Positions 1-11,479 are shown, numbered from the stretch's first letter. The stretch: 64,000 nt of DNA from Amborella trichopoda (GCF_000471905.2 NW_006494719.1:930507-994506), one strand, 5' to 3'. Numbers and translations: made by a program. Notes: a model not told the origin generated them from the letters alone.

Positions 1-96
1 ATAATAACAACTAATATACTAATAATAATATATAATATATGTAATAATAAGGTAGTTAGTTAGTTATTATTATTAAGTTTTACTTTATTATTTAGT

Positions 97-143
<47 letters not shown>

Positions 144-144
<1 letters not shown>

Positions 145-610
145 GAAAAGTCTTTTTAACGCCTATAAGCTAAAATGAATAGTGATTTCGCCTACCCTCA
201 TCACCGTCCAAGTTTCATCGTGCGGTCACGATTGTCCAGTAGTGTTTTATTTTTCATTGTTGTTATATAAATTGGAATGATATGAAATTTGGAGGGTATA
301 TATATCTTACTGAGACGTATCTAATAAAAATATAAAAACAATTATCTGTGAGAAAACAATTGACAAAAATACCCCGAAAACATTTCGGGGTATTTTTTTC
401 AATTTTTTCATGTAAAATATTTTTCTTACATTTTTCGAAGATTCCCCTATTTTTTATGAATACACACTCTAACTTTCAGGTGATTCTGATTTATAAAAAA
501 ACAATGAAAAATAAAATACTTCCGGACAATAGTGACCGCGCGATGAACTTTGGACGGTGATGGGGTTAGGTGAAATCACTGTTCATTTTCGCCTATAGGC
601 GTTAGGTGGA
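144..610. mobile_element. Foldback MITE (family 1) nested in a (TA)n microsatellite
   Basis: The two halves are inverted copies of each other over almost the whole length. The outer arms share the tract around AACGCCTATA, then AATGAATAGTGATTTCGCC against AATGAACAGTGATTTCACC, then ATCACCGTCCAA. The centre is a small palindrome around ACCCCGAAA / TTTCGGGGT near 370-395. (TA)n runs touch both ends (101-138 and 611-632), so a target duplication cannot be separated from the microsatellite. It has no coding capacity; the 70-codon reading frame inside is a by-product. The arm sequence TTTTTATTAGATNYGYCT is shared with the elements at 22455-24521 and 61185-61445, so all three look like one family. 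The type resembles Mutator-like MITEs that sit in TA repeats; the superfamily is inference. Confidence 0.8.
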
Positions 611-632
611 TATATATATATATATATATATA

Positions 633-1275
633 ATTAATTCTGTAAAATATGATAATAATTTAAGCATAATAAGATCATTAAAATAAAAGGAACAACAGAA
701 ATGTCAATTGCAAACCATGATGTATGTGTATGATTTCCTATTTTGATACAAAATACAAGTTTAAAATGCATCAAACTTACTTCAAATGGATTACAATACC
801 AAACTTACTTTAAAGTATTACAATACCAAACTTACTACCGAATTTACAGAATTTAATACAGACTGTTCTGAACAAAATAAGAAAGTATAAACAGACACTT
901 ACAATTTACATATACAATAACTGGATAACAACTTCCATTTGTGAGGACAATACTATGGGAGTGTGTGGAAGTTACAGTCGCACATAATAAAATAGAGAAA
1001 TACAAGAAAAGAGGATAAGAGATAACCTGGTTATCATGAAGCAAGGAGAAAGCAAAAGACCTGGAAAACATAAAATGTTTTCAAGCTGGTAGAGTGAGCT
1101 ATGAGGTCAGGACAGCAGAGATGGAGCAGTTGAGCAAGGATGGAGCAGTTGAGCAGAGATGGAGCAGTTGAGCAGAGATGGAGCAGCAGTTGAGCAGAGA
1201 TGGAAACGAGAAGGTTTAGAAGCAGAAAGCAGAGAGTTGGGAGAGTTGTGATGAGAGATTTTCGAGGGCTCCGAG
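633..1275 (-). other. Endogenous caulimovirid, copy A downstream end: transcribed leader region
   Basis: This is the leader side of the viral promoter at 1303-1312, read on the minus strand, and it matches 16690-17340 closely. It holds a 19 bp tandem repeat (GATGGAGCAGTTGAGCAGA on the plus strand, about four units, 1120-1203). It also holds a roughly 120 bp block (757-880) that appears inverted in copies B and C. Viral similarity stops at about 633, where a (TA)n run and the foldback element begin, so the primer-binding site expected next is missing here. No protein is expected from this stretch. Confidence 0.7.
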
Positions 1276-1302
1276 ACTTGCTTAGAATGAGGAGTTATGC
1301 CT

Positions 1303-1640
1303 CCTTTTATAGGCTAAGGGCGAAGGCAGATGAAAATGTCTTGGCAAAGGGACGAAGAGACAAGAAAAGACATAAAGGAAAGAAAGATGCTTGATCTGAC
1401 TTAAAGGAGCATATGGAATAGTGACATATTTGTTTTGACATGTCAGTAGCACAGTATTTAATTTGTCTCTTATGTCAGTAGCACAGTATTTGTTTTGTCT
1501 TTTATGTCGGCAGCACAATGATCTGATACGGGGAGTATCCTGGTACAGTAGCTTGATAGTGATCTGGTACGGGGAGTATCAGGGTACAGTAGCTTGATAG
1601 TGACATGGTACGGCTGAGAATCTTTATGTCGGTGAGTGTC
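1303..1640 (-). promoter_or_regulatory. Viral promoter, copy A end (TATA box 1303-1312 with upstream repeats)
   Basis: On the minus strand CTATAAAAGG lies at 1312-1303, and the same box occurs in the other copy at 17372-17363. Upstream on the minus strand (to about 1640) are two near-identical blocks of about 42 bp containing TGGTACGGGGAGTATC and TGGTACAGTAGCTTGATAGT on the plus strand (about 1521-1603). There are also three copies of a shorter unit with GTCAGTAGCACAGTATTT (about 1441-1517). The TATA box followed by a long leader and a tRNA-Met primer site is the usual plan of a pararetrovirus pregenomic promoter. Promoter activity is inferred, not shown. Confidence 0.65.
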
Positions 1641-1672
1641 GGTGAAAACCTGCTTTGTCAGGTTGGGCTTCT

Positions 1673-2884
1673 TTATGGTTTTTGGCTGAACTCATTAGGA
1701 TCTTCTTCTTCATCTTCTTCATTTGGGTCTGTTTCTTCCAACGGAAAATATCTATTGGCACGATTGGGGGATGATTGAACTGTTTCATCTGAAGAGACTG
1801 GCCTGCGGTCGGCTTCAGCAAATATTTCTCTCATTTTTTGTTCCAGAGTTTCTTTGGTGCCATTCGGATTGGTTTGGATCATATTTCACAGATATGTAAG
1901 AAAATCAAATGAAGTGTTGGCAGTATTATAAGCAGAAGGATTGGGATTACAAATAGGTTTCTCTGGTGGTATCCTTTTGGGCACAATAGTATTGGGATCC
2001 ATGTTGAAAATATCCCACCATTTTACAAAGATGGTTTTTCCTTGGCGAGGGATATAGGTATAATCGGCTGTATTATTTGAAGATACAGTGTATTCCCACT
2101 TCATAATCCATTGGAGTTGATATAAAGTGACAAAGTATAAATGTGGATAAATATTACTATCAATCTTATTGAATAGTGCAAAATGCTCCTGTGCTTTCTT
2201 AAAAGCAAGAGGTAAAATAGCACTTGTAGAGCCCCATATAAGAAACCAGTTTTTGAACCAGCTAGAAAAACGTTCATAAAGGGGCATTCGGAATTGGATA
2301 TACCAACTATGAGAATTGTTTGGATTTTGATAAGAAAATATTTTATGCCATGTTTCTATATACTCTGCATTTTTATAGTATTTATAGGAAAAATTTGAAT
2401 TATTTAATTTTTTCCCTTGGGTGGGGTTGCCACCCCACTCCTCATAGGATAAAAGCTTTTTTATTTACATTTTAGAATATGCAATAACTCTAGTATTTGG
2501 TTGATAATAATGGACCACAGTGACGGACCCTGTTTCCATTAATATGGCTTCATAATATTCATTAGTCTTAACCCCGTTTGTGGGATTGAGATGATTGATC
2601 AAATAAAGAGGAGCAAGTTTGGTTGGGTCCATATGGGCATGTTGGTCCTCTATAGTTATATCCATGAGAAAGGCTGTTTCTATGAAGGTGGAACGAATAG
2701 CATTTGGATTAGGCTTTTGAGACGGCCGAGATTGAGCCGGTGTAAAAGCTGGGGTTGATGTATTATGTTCTGGGTAGGTAATTTGATGTATATGTGAAAT
2801 GGATGGTGAGAGAGTGGCCAACGGTGGACTCTCAAGTAATTCTGGTATTATATCAAGAGGGCGTTTATCACTGTGAGTGCTCAT
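1673..2884 (-). pseudogene. Caulimovirid ORF2 (unknown function), copy A, broken
   Basis: This minus-strand ORF begins with ATG at 2884, just after the end of the RNase H coding region (about 2915), and is read as three pieces: 2884-2465, 2287-1886 and 1882-1673. An in-frame stop lies near 2465 where copy D reads through, and further breaks follow. The N-terminal third is Pro/Ser-rich. The middle is rich in Trp and Tyr (around residues 170-260 in copy D). The C-terminal end is strongly acidic (EETDPNEEDEEEDPNEF). I recognise no domain. Florendoviruses are known to carry a second ORF of unknown function after the polyprotein, and position and size fit that. The full-length form would be roughly 400-460 residues. 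Confidence 0.6.
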
Positions 2885-2914
2885 TATAGCGGATAAATCA
2901 GGAGGAGTATTATT

Positions 2915-3857
2915 TTAATTTGCTTCAAAGAGCTGTAATGCAAGTGAGAGGGGTCTATCGTCGTTGGCGTCAGAGTGGCCCCCCTGCAAAAATTCACGGG
3001 TAAGAAAATCAGGCAAGGAATTAGAAGAGTCGTGTAGATGTTCAATAGTGAAATCAAAAGCAGAGAGAATCGCTTGCCAGCGGGCAAATATTTGTTTAGA
3101 AACAAGGTTTTGAACATCTTTTAAATTTCTTTGGCTGCTTTGCAATCTGTGCGAATAAGAAACTTTGATTGAGAATATCGCTTTGAAATGTGGTGACACA
3201 ATGAACAATGGCAAGGAGTTCTTTTTTCACTGTAGAATAATTTTGTTGAGAAGAATTCCAGGCCTTAGAAGTATACCTGAGTAGTTGTTCATGATTATCA
3301 ACTTGTTGTTTTAGGATTCCTCCTAAACCCAATTCTGGATCATCACATTCGATTATTTTAAATGAAGTAGGGTTAGGAAGAGAAAGACAAAGTAAAGATT
3401 TTACTTTTTGTTTGATCAGTTGTACTGCGCTGGTATGAATAATTGTCCAAGGTGGAGGAATCTTTTTTAAGCTATCATGCAATGGTTTGGTATCAATAGC
3501 AAGGTCTTGATAAAAATCACTAACATAATTTAAACATCCTAAAAATCGTTGAAGCTCTTTTTGATCTAAAATTTTATCTGAAAATTTATCAGCAAATTGA
3601 ATGGAGCGATTTATGGGAATAATTGTACCATGATAGATATTATGTCCTAAAAATCTAATAGTAGTTTTGAACAAAGTAATTTTTTTAACCGATACTTCTA
3701 ATCCTGCAGGCTTTACTGCATGTATAAAAGTATTAATGTGTTTAAAATGTTCTTCTATGGATTCTGAATAAATAAGGGCATCATCGATATAAACAATCAT
3801 AAATTTATAATAAGCAATAAAGACATCATTCATTATTTTTTGGAATGAATAATGAAA
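2915..3857 (-). pseudogene. Caulimovirid reverse transcriptase (C-terminal half) and RNase H, copy A
   Basis: This is the 3' part of the polyprotein ORF on the minus strand. The reverse transcriptase catalytic YIDD lies at about 3780-3791 (context MIVYIDDALIYS), followed by the thumb and connection region. RNase H I follows, with NYSTVKKELLAIVHC carrying the conserved Glu, and it ends at DFLTREFLQGG near 2990. The reading frame shifts within the RNase H near 3110-3210. At about 3857 the sequence jumps straight to the region before the RT start. Relative to copy B about 470 bp are missing (copy B 9541-10013), which removes the RT fingers and the first catalytic Asp. The enzyme is dead in this copy. 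Confidence 0.85.
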
Positions 3858-3974
3858 GCATTGAGATGTTCACTACAAATAGAAGTATCTATTTGTTATT
3901 GAAGTTCTTGAATTTGTTTATAATAAATGGGTCTTGTAATTTCTCTTCCACATGTTTGCATTTAATTTCTTGTT

Positions 3975-4505
3975 TTAAAGTGCAGAAAAAAAAATTTTAT
4001 TTTTTAATTGCCTTTTAACATTATTTATTTCCTTTAGTTTTGTTTTATTTATAAATTCAAATTTTATAGGGATATTTTGGTAAGTGGATGTTATTCTTGT
4101 TTGGTCTATGGAAATAGGGTATAATAATGTAAGAAATGGTACACCTAAAATAACTGTCTGGCTTAGTACTTTGACCATAATAAAAGGTGTTTGGATGCAC
4201 TGTTGGTTATTACAAACAGAAGCCTTTGATAATTTATAAATGATAAAAATTCTGCTGCCGTCAGCAGTATTTAGTATTTGAGTTGTTTTATCAAAATACT
4301 TAGTTGGTACAAGTCCTTCATTTATACAATTCACGTCAGCACCTGAGTTTATTAATGCTGATGTTTGAAACTTATAATCTTCTGCTACTATAATAGTTAC
4401 GAGTACAAACCATTTTTGTGTAATGACTCTATCAATGAGATTGACAGAAGTAGGACTATCATTTATCAGAATTGGTTTACTTCCTAAAGAGTCTGGAGTA
4501 TTCAT
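3975..4505 (-). pseudogene. Caulimovirid aspartic protease region, copy A, catalytic Asp lost
   Basis: A retropepsin-like segment of the polyprotein on the minus strand. In copy B the active-site stretch reads ALIDSGADLNC, as expected for a retroviral-type protease that cuts the viral polyprotein. Here it reads ALINSGADVNC, so the catalytic Asp has become Asn. A second typical element, TVILGVPFLTLLYP, lies toward the C-terminus. The frame stops at 3975 in an A/T-rich stretch, and the linker to RT (3860-3975) is out of frame. It sits between the zinc-knuckle part of the coat region and the truncated RT. Confidence 0.75.
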
Positions 4506-4640
4506 TGTTGGTTTTGGACTAGGAGAGAGAAGAGCATATGTTGTAACTAGATGGTTAAACTCTAATTCATCTGTATCCGAATTATGATTAGATAAATTTT
4601 GTAATTCTAATATTTTTATTCTTATTTTTAATTGTTGTAC

Positions 4641-5330
4641 TTCCTTTGTTACTTCATTTATCTATTGTTTTAACTCCGAAATAGAAGGTTCTTTTTGGAT
4701 AGTGAGATGTTGTTGACTAACTCTTTTCATAGTAGCTGCAAAATTATATTCATCTGGTGTTTTGACTGAAGCAAGTGGTTTTGGTTTTGTTTTTGTTAGA
4801 TTAATAAATGTAGTAATAACATATCTTTTTTCTTCTGGATCAGCTATTTTTTCCATGAGATCTAATATCATATTATCTTCTTGTGTTAGGGTATGGAGAT
4901 TATGTGTTTGGATAGGGCAGGCACAAGTTGGTTCTTGCATGGAAGTAGATGAATCTTCATCTGAGGAGGAAGAATCTGAAGACTCTGTCCAGTTGAAATC
5001 ATCTTCTAGTATATTTCCTATTAAAGATTCATTTGAATTTGTATTAGAAGAGGATGTACTATCATAATTGATAATATGATATATTTTAGTTTTTAATGAC
5101 TCATCCAATTGTAAAGCATCTATCTTCTTTTTAAGTTTACATTGATATTTATAATTTCCAAGTTTTCCACACTTGTAACATACTGGTATTTTCTTTTTAT
5201 TCTTATTTTTATTCGTAGCTTTTTTGATAAATTTTTGTTTTTTAGCCTTTTTATATTTATGTGATTTTTCTGGCCTAAATTTATATTTATGATATTTTTT
5301 CTTTTTCTTAAACAATTTTTCTGGTTTATT
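4641..5330 (-). pseudogene. Caulimovirid coat C-terminal region with zinc knuckle, copy A
   Basis: This minus-strand segment begins with a very Lys-rich stretch, followed by a CCHC zinc knuckle and then a Ser/Asp/Glu-rich acidic tract (ESSDSSSSDEDSS). The knuckle normally binds RNA during packaging. Here it reads CYKCGKLGNYKYQC, so the His ligand is replaced by Asn, whereas copies B and E keep GHY. A stop near 4662 separates this segment from the coiled-coil-like spacer before the protease. The order coat, knuckle, protease is that of Caulimoviridae. Confidence 0.75.
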
Positions 5331-7111
5331 TTTTTTATCTATGTGATACCCAAATTGTTCGCAAAAATCACCAAGCTCTTTTCGTTTAGTAATTTGTTGT
5401 TTGTCGAGTTGTCGTTTAAGCTTTAGGTCTGTGCATAAGACTAACCCTTCAGCACATATTTCTTCTTATAATTCTCCTAATGTATAAGCAGAATAAATAA
5501 TAATTCCATTATGTTTCTTTCTTAGTCTTTTCTTAACCTTTTCAACAAATAAATAGGGAAGATCAGCAATAAACTTTTCCTTCTAATGATCAAGCTGACA
5601 GTCTTCTCTTATTAATAATCGTGAAAAGAATACATCTTTATACCATGTATAATGGGATAATGTAGGACATCTTAAGTTCGACAGCAAATCTTCTGATCTT
5701 GCTGCTAATAAAGCCGTACTTCTTACAAAATGTAAGATGATAGTATAAATTAAAGTGTTTACAGCATCACTTTCTGTATAAATTATTTCTTGATTATGTT
5801 CATTTCTGGCTGTCCATTGTCTAGTGTTCTTTAGGATTTTATTTTTAGTTTCATCATCAACATAAAAATCCCACCAGCCTCTTAGCCAGCCTGTGAATCT
5901 ATTGACTACTGCTTTGGCAACCTCTTGATCAAGCTTGCCAGCCATCTTATTAGCTGATGCAAACATAGTCATATGTCTCATGATATCTAATATTTTTAAA
6001 TCAGAGAGGCCATCAATAGTCTAATTTACAATTGATCTGCTGGAATATGATACTGCCTGTTGTATAGCGTCTTCTTCTAGTTGGACATCAATAGGTGTAG
6101 GTCTTTTATAATATGGTAAGGCTGTGATTGGTTTCCATGATTTACCATATGCTATCCGATTTATATCATTGGTTGTTCTATCCATAAAGGCTAGTTGCAA
6201 ATTATCCACTATGATTGGCTCTTCTTCTTGAATCATTAAATTATCATATTCAGGAGGTTCATGGAGCATTAAGGTTTCATGCTCAGGAATCTTCTGTTTA
6301 CCTTTATCAGATGATTCTGGGATACTAGGTATGGGTACATGAAGATTTATCTTTAAGAGGGGATTCTTTTGTTATCTAATTGAGCCAGTTTTGATATTAA
6401 TTGATCCATTAATGTTTTGTTATCTTCTCCAATATGAAATTTAGTTTTATTGAGTTTTGGAGGAGGTTTAAACAAAACAGCTTTAGGAGTAGGAGGAATT
6501 ACTGCTTTCAGTTGAGGAGTAATTAATCTTTCTATGCGTTCTGCTTGTCTTCCTAAAGATTGCATGTATAAATTTGTATAATTATTTTGTTCCACTATAT
6601 GGGGTATTAATTCCTGCTTTTTACCCATATCCTTAGGTATAGCCTTATAAGGTGTAGCAATAATCTCATATAAGGTTTGTGGTGGTTCTCCTTTCAAAGG
6701 TGGAGTTTTTACACCATTGAGTACTATACTTTTCTCAGGAGGATGGACACTTGCAGTACTAGTTTCATCTGTGCTTATATAAGTTTTTTCTTCTATTGTT
6801 TGAATATCAAATTGGGGAATTTGGATGTTATATGTAGCACAGATTTCTTGTAACCATATGAAAAATCCTTTGGTTTGTTTTTCTTTCTTTAGGAATTTAT
6901 TGTATTTTTTATGAAATAATTCTATTAGTCAAGGTTTAAAAGCTTTGAGATACCATTCTCTTATTCCTTGGTTTTCTTGTGCTAGATAATCATTTTTCAT
7001 ATATTCAATATCTACTTTTTTCTTGTTTGATAATAGGAAATATTCTTCTTCCTTCATATCTTCTTCTTGCAAAGTGAATATTTGAAATTCAGCTATATCT
7101 GGTTCAGACAT
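5331..7111 (-). pseudogene. Caulimovirid coat protein region, copy A, fragmented
   Basis: A run of minus-strand pieces (7111-6929, 6697-6353, 6269-6021, 5981-5583) collinear with copy E, where the same region has only two stops. The core has the motif GWLRGWWDFYVDDETKNK, a Trp-rich stretch typical of caulimovirid coat domains, followed by LSNLRCPTLSHY. The N-terminal part is Pro-rich and variable and links the movement protein to the coat. Stops and small indels separate the pieces. In a working virus this would be a structural domain released by the viral protease. Confidence 0.7.
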
Positions 7112-7445
7112 ATAAGTAGATATAACTACATGATCTGCTGTTCTCTTTGTTCCTTGTAATTGTAAATCTGAGGATCCTGTAGGTATTGCTGGAGGAGGAA
7201 GAATGATAATTTCTGGGGTTGTATAGCAAGATTTTCTTGCGGGAACTATTGGTTTTCTCTGTCTTTTTCTATTTATTTCTAAGTCATCTTGTACTAATGG
7301 TTTATTTTGAAATTTTATTTCAATATTACCATTTTGATGTTCAATTATTTGATTGGGGAATTATTCATTGGTACCTCTTTTGGTTGGTTTTCATTTTGAA
7401 TTGACCATGATTGTGGTAGAATAATATCTGACCAACCAATAGTTC

Positions 7446-8134
7446 TTAGTATAATGGTATTTGCTTTTCTATATTAGTTTGAAATAATTCAGTATGTTCT
7501 TTTGTATCTGTCTGTATAATGTTGGGACAAAGAGTATTCATGATTTTGTAATATATACCATATACAATGACTAGGTTTTGAGATCCAGGAGTCATATTGA
7601 ATCCATGGGTTTTAAGATTTATTGTTAATATATCTAGGATATTCGGGTCTATTAATGAAACAAAAAAATTTGGAAAACTTCTAAAGTAAATGGGTTCACT
7701 ACAAATGCTAGATTCAGCCATGCCTAAGAGAGAGTCCGAAAACTTATTGTGCCTTGTATCTCTTAGGCATACAAGCCCTGAGTTGTTTAATCCCAACCGG
7801 GTTAAAGGTTTGATTGTTATTTGTATTAGTCCAATATGTAAATATCTATAGTTTTTCTCTTTGTGTTTTTCTATTATTTTTTTGGATAACAGTTGGAAGT
7901 CTTCCTGATTTTGTGTTACTGATAAATTTCTTCCACTGTCTTTATTGCATATCCTACTTATAAAGTGAATGTTCCCTTTTGATAAACATCTGAGATAGGC
8001 ACTTTGGGAATGTTCCAATTTTGTATATGTTTTTCAACATCATTTATTACTATTTCTTCTTTATTTTTTACCCTTAAAGTTTGACTAGTTTGGGTTACTG
8101 TTTTACCTTTAAGATTCCTAATTAAATTTGTCAT
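7446..8134 (-). pseudogene. Caulimovirid movement protein (polyprotein N-terminus), copy A
   Basis: The polyprotein start is ATG at 8134-8132, about 190 bases downstream of the primer-binding site. The readable core (8018-7446) resembles 30K-superfamily movement proteins that enlarge plasmodesmata: a stretch YRYLHIGLIQITIKPLTR, then GLVCLRDTRHNKF and a later Asn/Gly-rich beta segment. A TAA at 7960-7958 (codon 59) interrupts the frame. Copy B has the same stop at the same codon while copy C has a sense codon. The domain assignment rests on order and motif resemblance; I could not align it. Confidence 0.65.
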
Positions 8135-8324
8135 CTGTAGGTTGCGGATAATGACAATCTAGATGACCTAGAGTCCAGCGTTTTCCCCTAAGCGTCTCTC
8201 TTGGCCTTGGCGGGTACTTTGCCTAGACTTCTTTCGTCTCTTGCCTTAACACTCGGACCAACTTTCTTATATGGTAATTTAGCTAGGTTTCTAAGGTATT
8301 ACTGTAACTTTCACTGTTCACTGT

Positions 8325-8337
8325 GGCTCTGATACCA
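8325..8337 (-). other. tRNA-Met primer-binding site, copy A
   Basis: The minus strand reads TGGTATCAGAGCC, complementary to the 3' end of plant initiator tRNA-Met and the standard minus-strand primer site of Caulimoviridae. It lies about 190 bases before the polyprotein ATG at 8134. Confidence 0.9.
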
Positions 8338-8550
8338 AAACGCACCAAGATCTTTAATGATTCGTCAGTAAGTACATTTATATGTTCAGTAAGTATATTT
8401 ATATGTTTTAGATAAGATAAGCAAAGATTAGACTATTGTATTTAATTAATTCTTGTAAAATACGATAATAATTTGAGCAAAATAAGATCATTAAAATAAA
8501 AGGAACAACAGAAATATCAATTACAAACCATGATGTACGTGTATGATTTT
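8338..8550 (-). other. Viral leader upstream of the copy A primer site
   Basis: Leader sequence matching 14504-14699 and 16587-16800. It contains a 21 bp direct duplication (TATTTATATGTT and flanks, 8370-8415) that is single in copy B (about 14525-14555) and double before copy C (16615-16655). No coding capacity. Confidence 0.6.
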
Positions 8551-8675
8551 TTATTTTGTTCAGAACAGTCTTTATTAAATTCTGTAAATTCGGTAGTAAG
8601 TTTGGTATTGTAATACTTTAAAGTAAGTTTGGTATTGTAATCCATTTGAAGTACGTTTGATGTAGTTTAAACTTC
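8551..8675 (-). repeat. Inverted leader segment joined to the copy B RNase H end
   Basis: These 125 bp are the reverse complement of 757-880 in the copy A leader (and of 16801-16940), with only a few differences. They sit directly between the RNase H end of copy B and normal leader sequence. ORF2 and the promoter, which should lie here, are absent. The leader-side breakpoint shares TATTTTG with both parental sequences. Confidence 0.85.
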
Positions 8676-9540
8676 CCTGCAAAAATTCACGAGTAAGAAA
8701 ATCAGGCAAGGAATTAGAAGAGCCGTGCAGATGTTCAATAGTGAAATGAAAAGCAGAGAGAATCGCTTGCCAGCGGGCAAATATTTGTTTAGAAACAAGG
8801 TTTTGAACATCTTTTTGCATAATTTCTTTGGCTGCTTTGCAGTCTGTGCGAATAAGAAACTTTGATTGAGAATATCGCTTTGAAATTTGGTGACACAATG
8901 AACAATGGCAAGGAGTTCTTTTTTCACTGTAGAATAATTTTGTTGAGTAGAATTTCAGGCCTTAGAAGTATACCTGAGCAGTTGTTCATGATTATCAACT
9001 TGTTGTTTTAGGATTCCTCTTAAACCCAATTCTGAAGCATCACATTCAATTATTTTAAATGCAGTACGGTTAGGAAGATAAAGACAAGGTAAAGATTTTA
9101 CTTTTTGTTTGATCAGTTGTACTGCGCTGGTATGAACAATTGCCCAAGTTGGAGGATTCTTTTTTACGTGATCATGCAATGGTTTGGCATCAATAGTAAG
9201 GTCTTGATAAAAATCAATAACATAATTTAAACATTCTAAAAATCGTTGAAGCTCTTTTTGATCTAAAATTTTATCTGGAAATTTATCAGCAAATTGAATT
9301 GAGCGGTTTATGGGAATAATTGTAACCTGATAGATATTATGTCCTAAAAATCTAATAGTAGTTTTTAACAAAGTAGTATTTTTAGCCGATACTACTAATC
9401 CTGCATGCTTTACTGCATATATAAAAGTATTAATGTGTTTAAAATTTTCTTCTATGGATTCTGAAAAAATGAAGACATCATCGATATAAACAATCATAAA
9501 TTTATAATAAGCATTGAAGACATCATTCATTATTTTCTGG
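8676..9540 (-). pseudogene. Caulimovirid reverse transcriptase (C-terminal part) and RNase H, copy B
   Basis: Minus-strand polyprotein 3' end. YIDD lies at about 9477-9488 ([12 protein letters not shown]). The thumb and connection follow, then an RNase H I domain with VKKELLAIVHC and, near the end, DFLTREFLQG. The frame breaks near 8950, where a stop replaces the residue after TSKA, and again inside the RNase H (8927 against 8898 frames). The C-terminal tail is cut off right after the EFLQG segment by the inverted leader block, so ORF2 never follows. Confidence 0.85.
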
Positions 9541-10364
9541 AATTCTTATGGAGCATTTTTTAATCCAAAAGGCATAACATTCCATTCATATTGTCCAAAT
9601 GGAACATTAAATGCTGTTTTACATTTATCTTCTTCCTTAATTTGGATTTGCCAGTAGCCTGACTTCATATCGAATTTAGAAAATATGCAAGCATTAGCTA
9701 CTCTATCTAATAAATCTTTTTTGTTGGGAATTGGTTATCTTATCCATTGTAATACTTTATTTAATGGTTTATAATTAATAACAAGTCTAAGAACTCCACG
9801 TTCTTTTTCAGCATTTTTGTTGACATAAAAAGCTGCACAGCTCCATGGTGATAAGCTTGGTCGAATTAGTCTTTTATTTTGGAGTTCAGTAATTTCTTTT
9901 CTGCACATATCTAATAATGTAGTATTCATTTGAATTGGTCTTGCTTTTGTAGGAATTTGTCTTTCATCAAATCCTACTTCATATGGAAGACTTAAACTAT
10001 GTTTTTTAGTGTTCCAGAAAGCATTGGGATGTTCACTATAAATAAAAGTTTCTATTTGTTGTTGAAGTTCTTCAATTTTGTTTATAATTAATGGCTCTTC
10101 AAATTTTTCTTCCACGTATTTGTATTTAATTTCTTGTTTTAAAGTGCAGAGGAAATTTTCTTTATTTTTTAATTGGCTTTTAACATTATTTATTTCCTTT
10201 AGTTTTGGTTTATTTATAAATTCAAATTTTGTAGAGATATTTTGGTAAGTAGATGTTATTTCTTTATGGTCTATGGAAGTAGGGTATAATAATGTAAGAA
10301 ATGTTACACTTAAAAAACTATCTGGCTTAGTCCTTTGACCACGATAAAAGGTGTTTGGATGCAC
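9541..10364 (-). pseudogene. Protease-RT linker and N-terminal half of RT, copy B
   Basis: This segment holds the RT fingers and palm start that copy A has lost: a stretch with PWSCAAFYVNKNAEKERG and RLVINYKPLNK, then the first catalytic Asp in [16 protein letters not shown]. Two in-frame stops lie here, one just after LQWIR at about 9735 and one near 9548 before the EFQK motif. The N-terminal part is the Lys-rich linker after the protease. The order and motifs are those of caulimovirid RT. Apart from point stops and one frame change, copy B is the most complete RT in the window. Confidence 0.85.
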
Positions 10365-11479
10365 TGTTGGTTATTACAAACAGAAGCCTTTGATAATTTA
10401 TAATTGATAAAAAGTCTGCTGCCGTCAGCAGTATTTAGTATTTGAGTTGTTTTGTCAAAATACTTAGTTGGTACAAGTCCTTCATTCATACAATTCAAAT
10501 CAGCACCTGAGTCTATTAATGCTGATGTTTGAAACTTATAATCTTCTGCTACAAAAATAGTTACGAGTACAAACCATTTTTGTGTAATGTCTCTATTAAT
10601 GAGATTGACAGAAGTAGGACTATCATTTATCAGAATTGGTTTACTTCCTGAACATTCTGGAGTATTCGTTGTTGGTTCTGGACTAGGAGAGAGAGGAGCA
10701 TATGTTGTAACCAGATGGTTAAACTCTAATTCATCTGTATCCGAATTAAGATTAGATAAATTTTGTAATTCTAATATTTTTAGTCTATTTTTTAATTGTT
10801 GTACTTCCTTTTTTACTTCGTTTATCTCTTGTTTTAACTCCGAAATAGAAGGTTCTTTTTGGATAGTGAGATGTTGTTGACTAACTCTTTTCATAATAGC
10901 TGCAAAATTATATTCATCTGGTGTTTTGACTGTAGCAAGTGGTTTTGGTTTTGTTTTTGTTAGAATAATAAATGTGGTAATAATAGATCTTTTTTCTTCT
11001 GGATCTGCTAATTTTTCTACGAGATCTAATATCAAATTATCTTCTTGTGTTAGGGTATGGAGATTATGTGTTTGGATAGGGCAGGCACAAGTTGGTTCTT
11101 GCATAGAAGTAGATGAGTCTTCATCTGAGGAGGAAGAATCTGAAGACTCTGTCCCGTTGAAATCATCTTCTTGTATATTTCCTATTAAAGATTCATTTGA
11201 ATTTGTACTAGAAGAGGATGTACTATCATAATTGATAATATGATATATTTTAGTTTTTAATGACTCATCCAATTGTAAAGCATCTATCTTCTTTTTTAGT
11301 TTACATTGATATTCATAATGTCCAAGTTTTCCACACTTGTAACATACAGGTATTTTCTTTTTATTCTTATTTTTAGTCGTAGCTTTTTTGATAAATTTTT
11401 TTTTTTTAGCCTTCTTATATTTATGTGATTTGTCTGGCCTAAATTTATCTTTATGATAGTTTTTCTTTTTCTTATACAA
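10310..11479 (-). pseudogene. Coat zinc knuckle, coiled-coil spacer and aspartic protease, copy B
   Basis: This is the longest open stretch of the viral cluster, 389 codons on the minus strand. In order it holds a Lys-rich segment (residues 1-45), an intact CCHC knuckle CYKCGKLGHYEYQC (about 46-59), a Ser/Asp acidic tract (about 90-130), a Glu/Lys/Gln-rich spacer likely to form a coiled coil (about 205-240), and a retropepsin-like domain with ALIDSGADLNC (about 325-335). Unlike copy A, both the knuckle His and the catalytic Asp are kept. The frame ends inside the protease near ILGV, where a shift leads into 10364-9735. Confidence 0.85.

Noticed and set aside
1200-1394. A 64-codon Arg/Lys-rich plus-strand ORF conserved with 17260-17454
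   Set aside because: It lies antisense across the viral TATA box and leader. Its conservation follows from the two promoter copies being nearly identical DNA; it has no known relative.
4762-5067. A 101-codon plus-strand ORF, also at 10926-11231
   Set aside because: Antisense shadow of the viral acidic coat tail, conserved only because the copies are similar.
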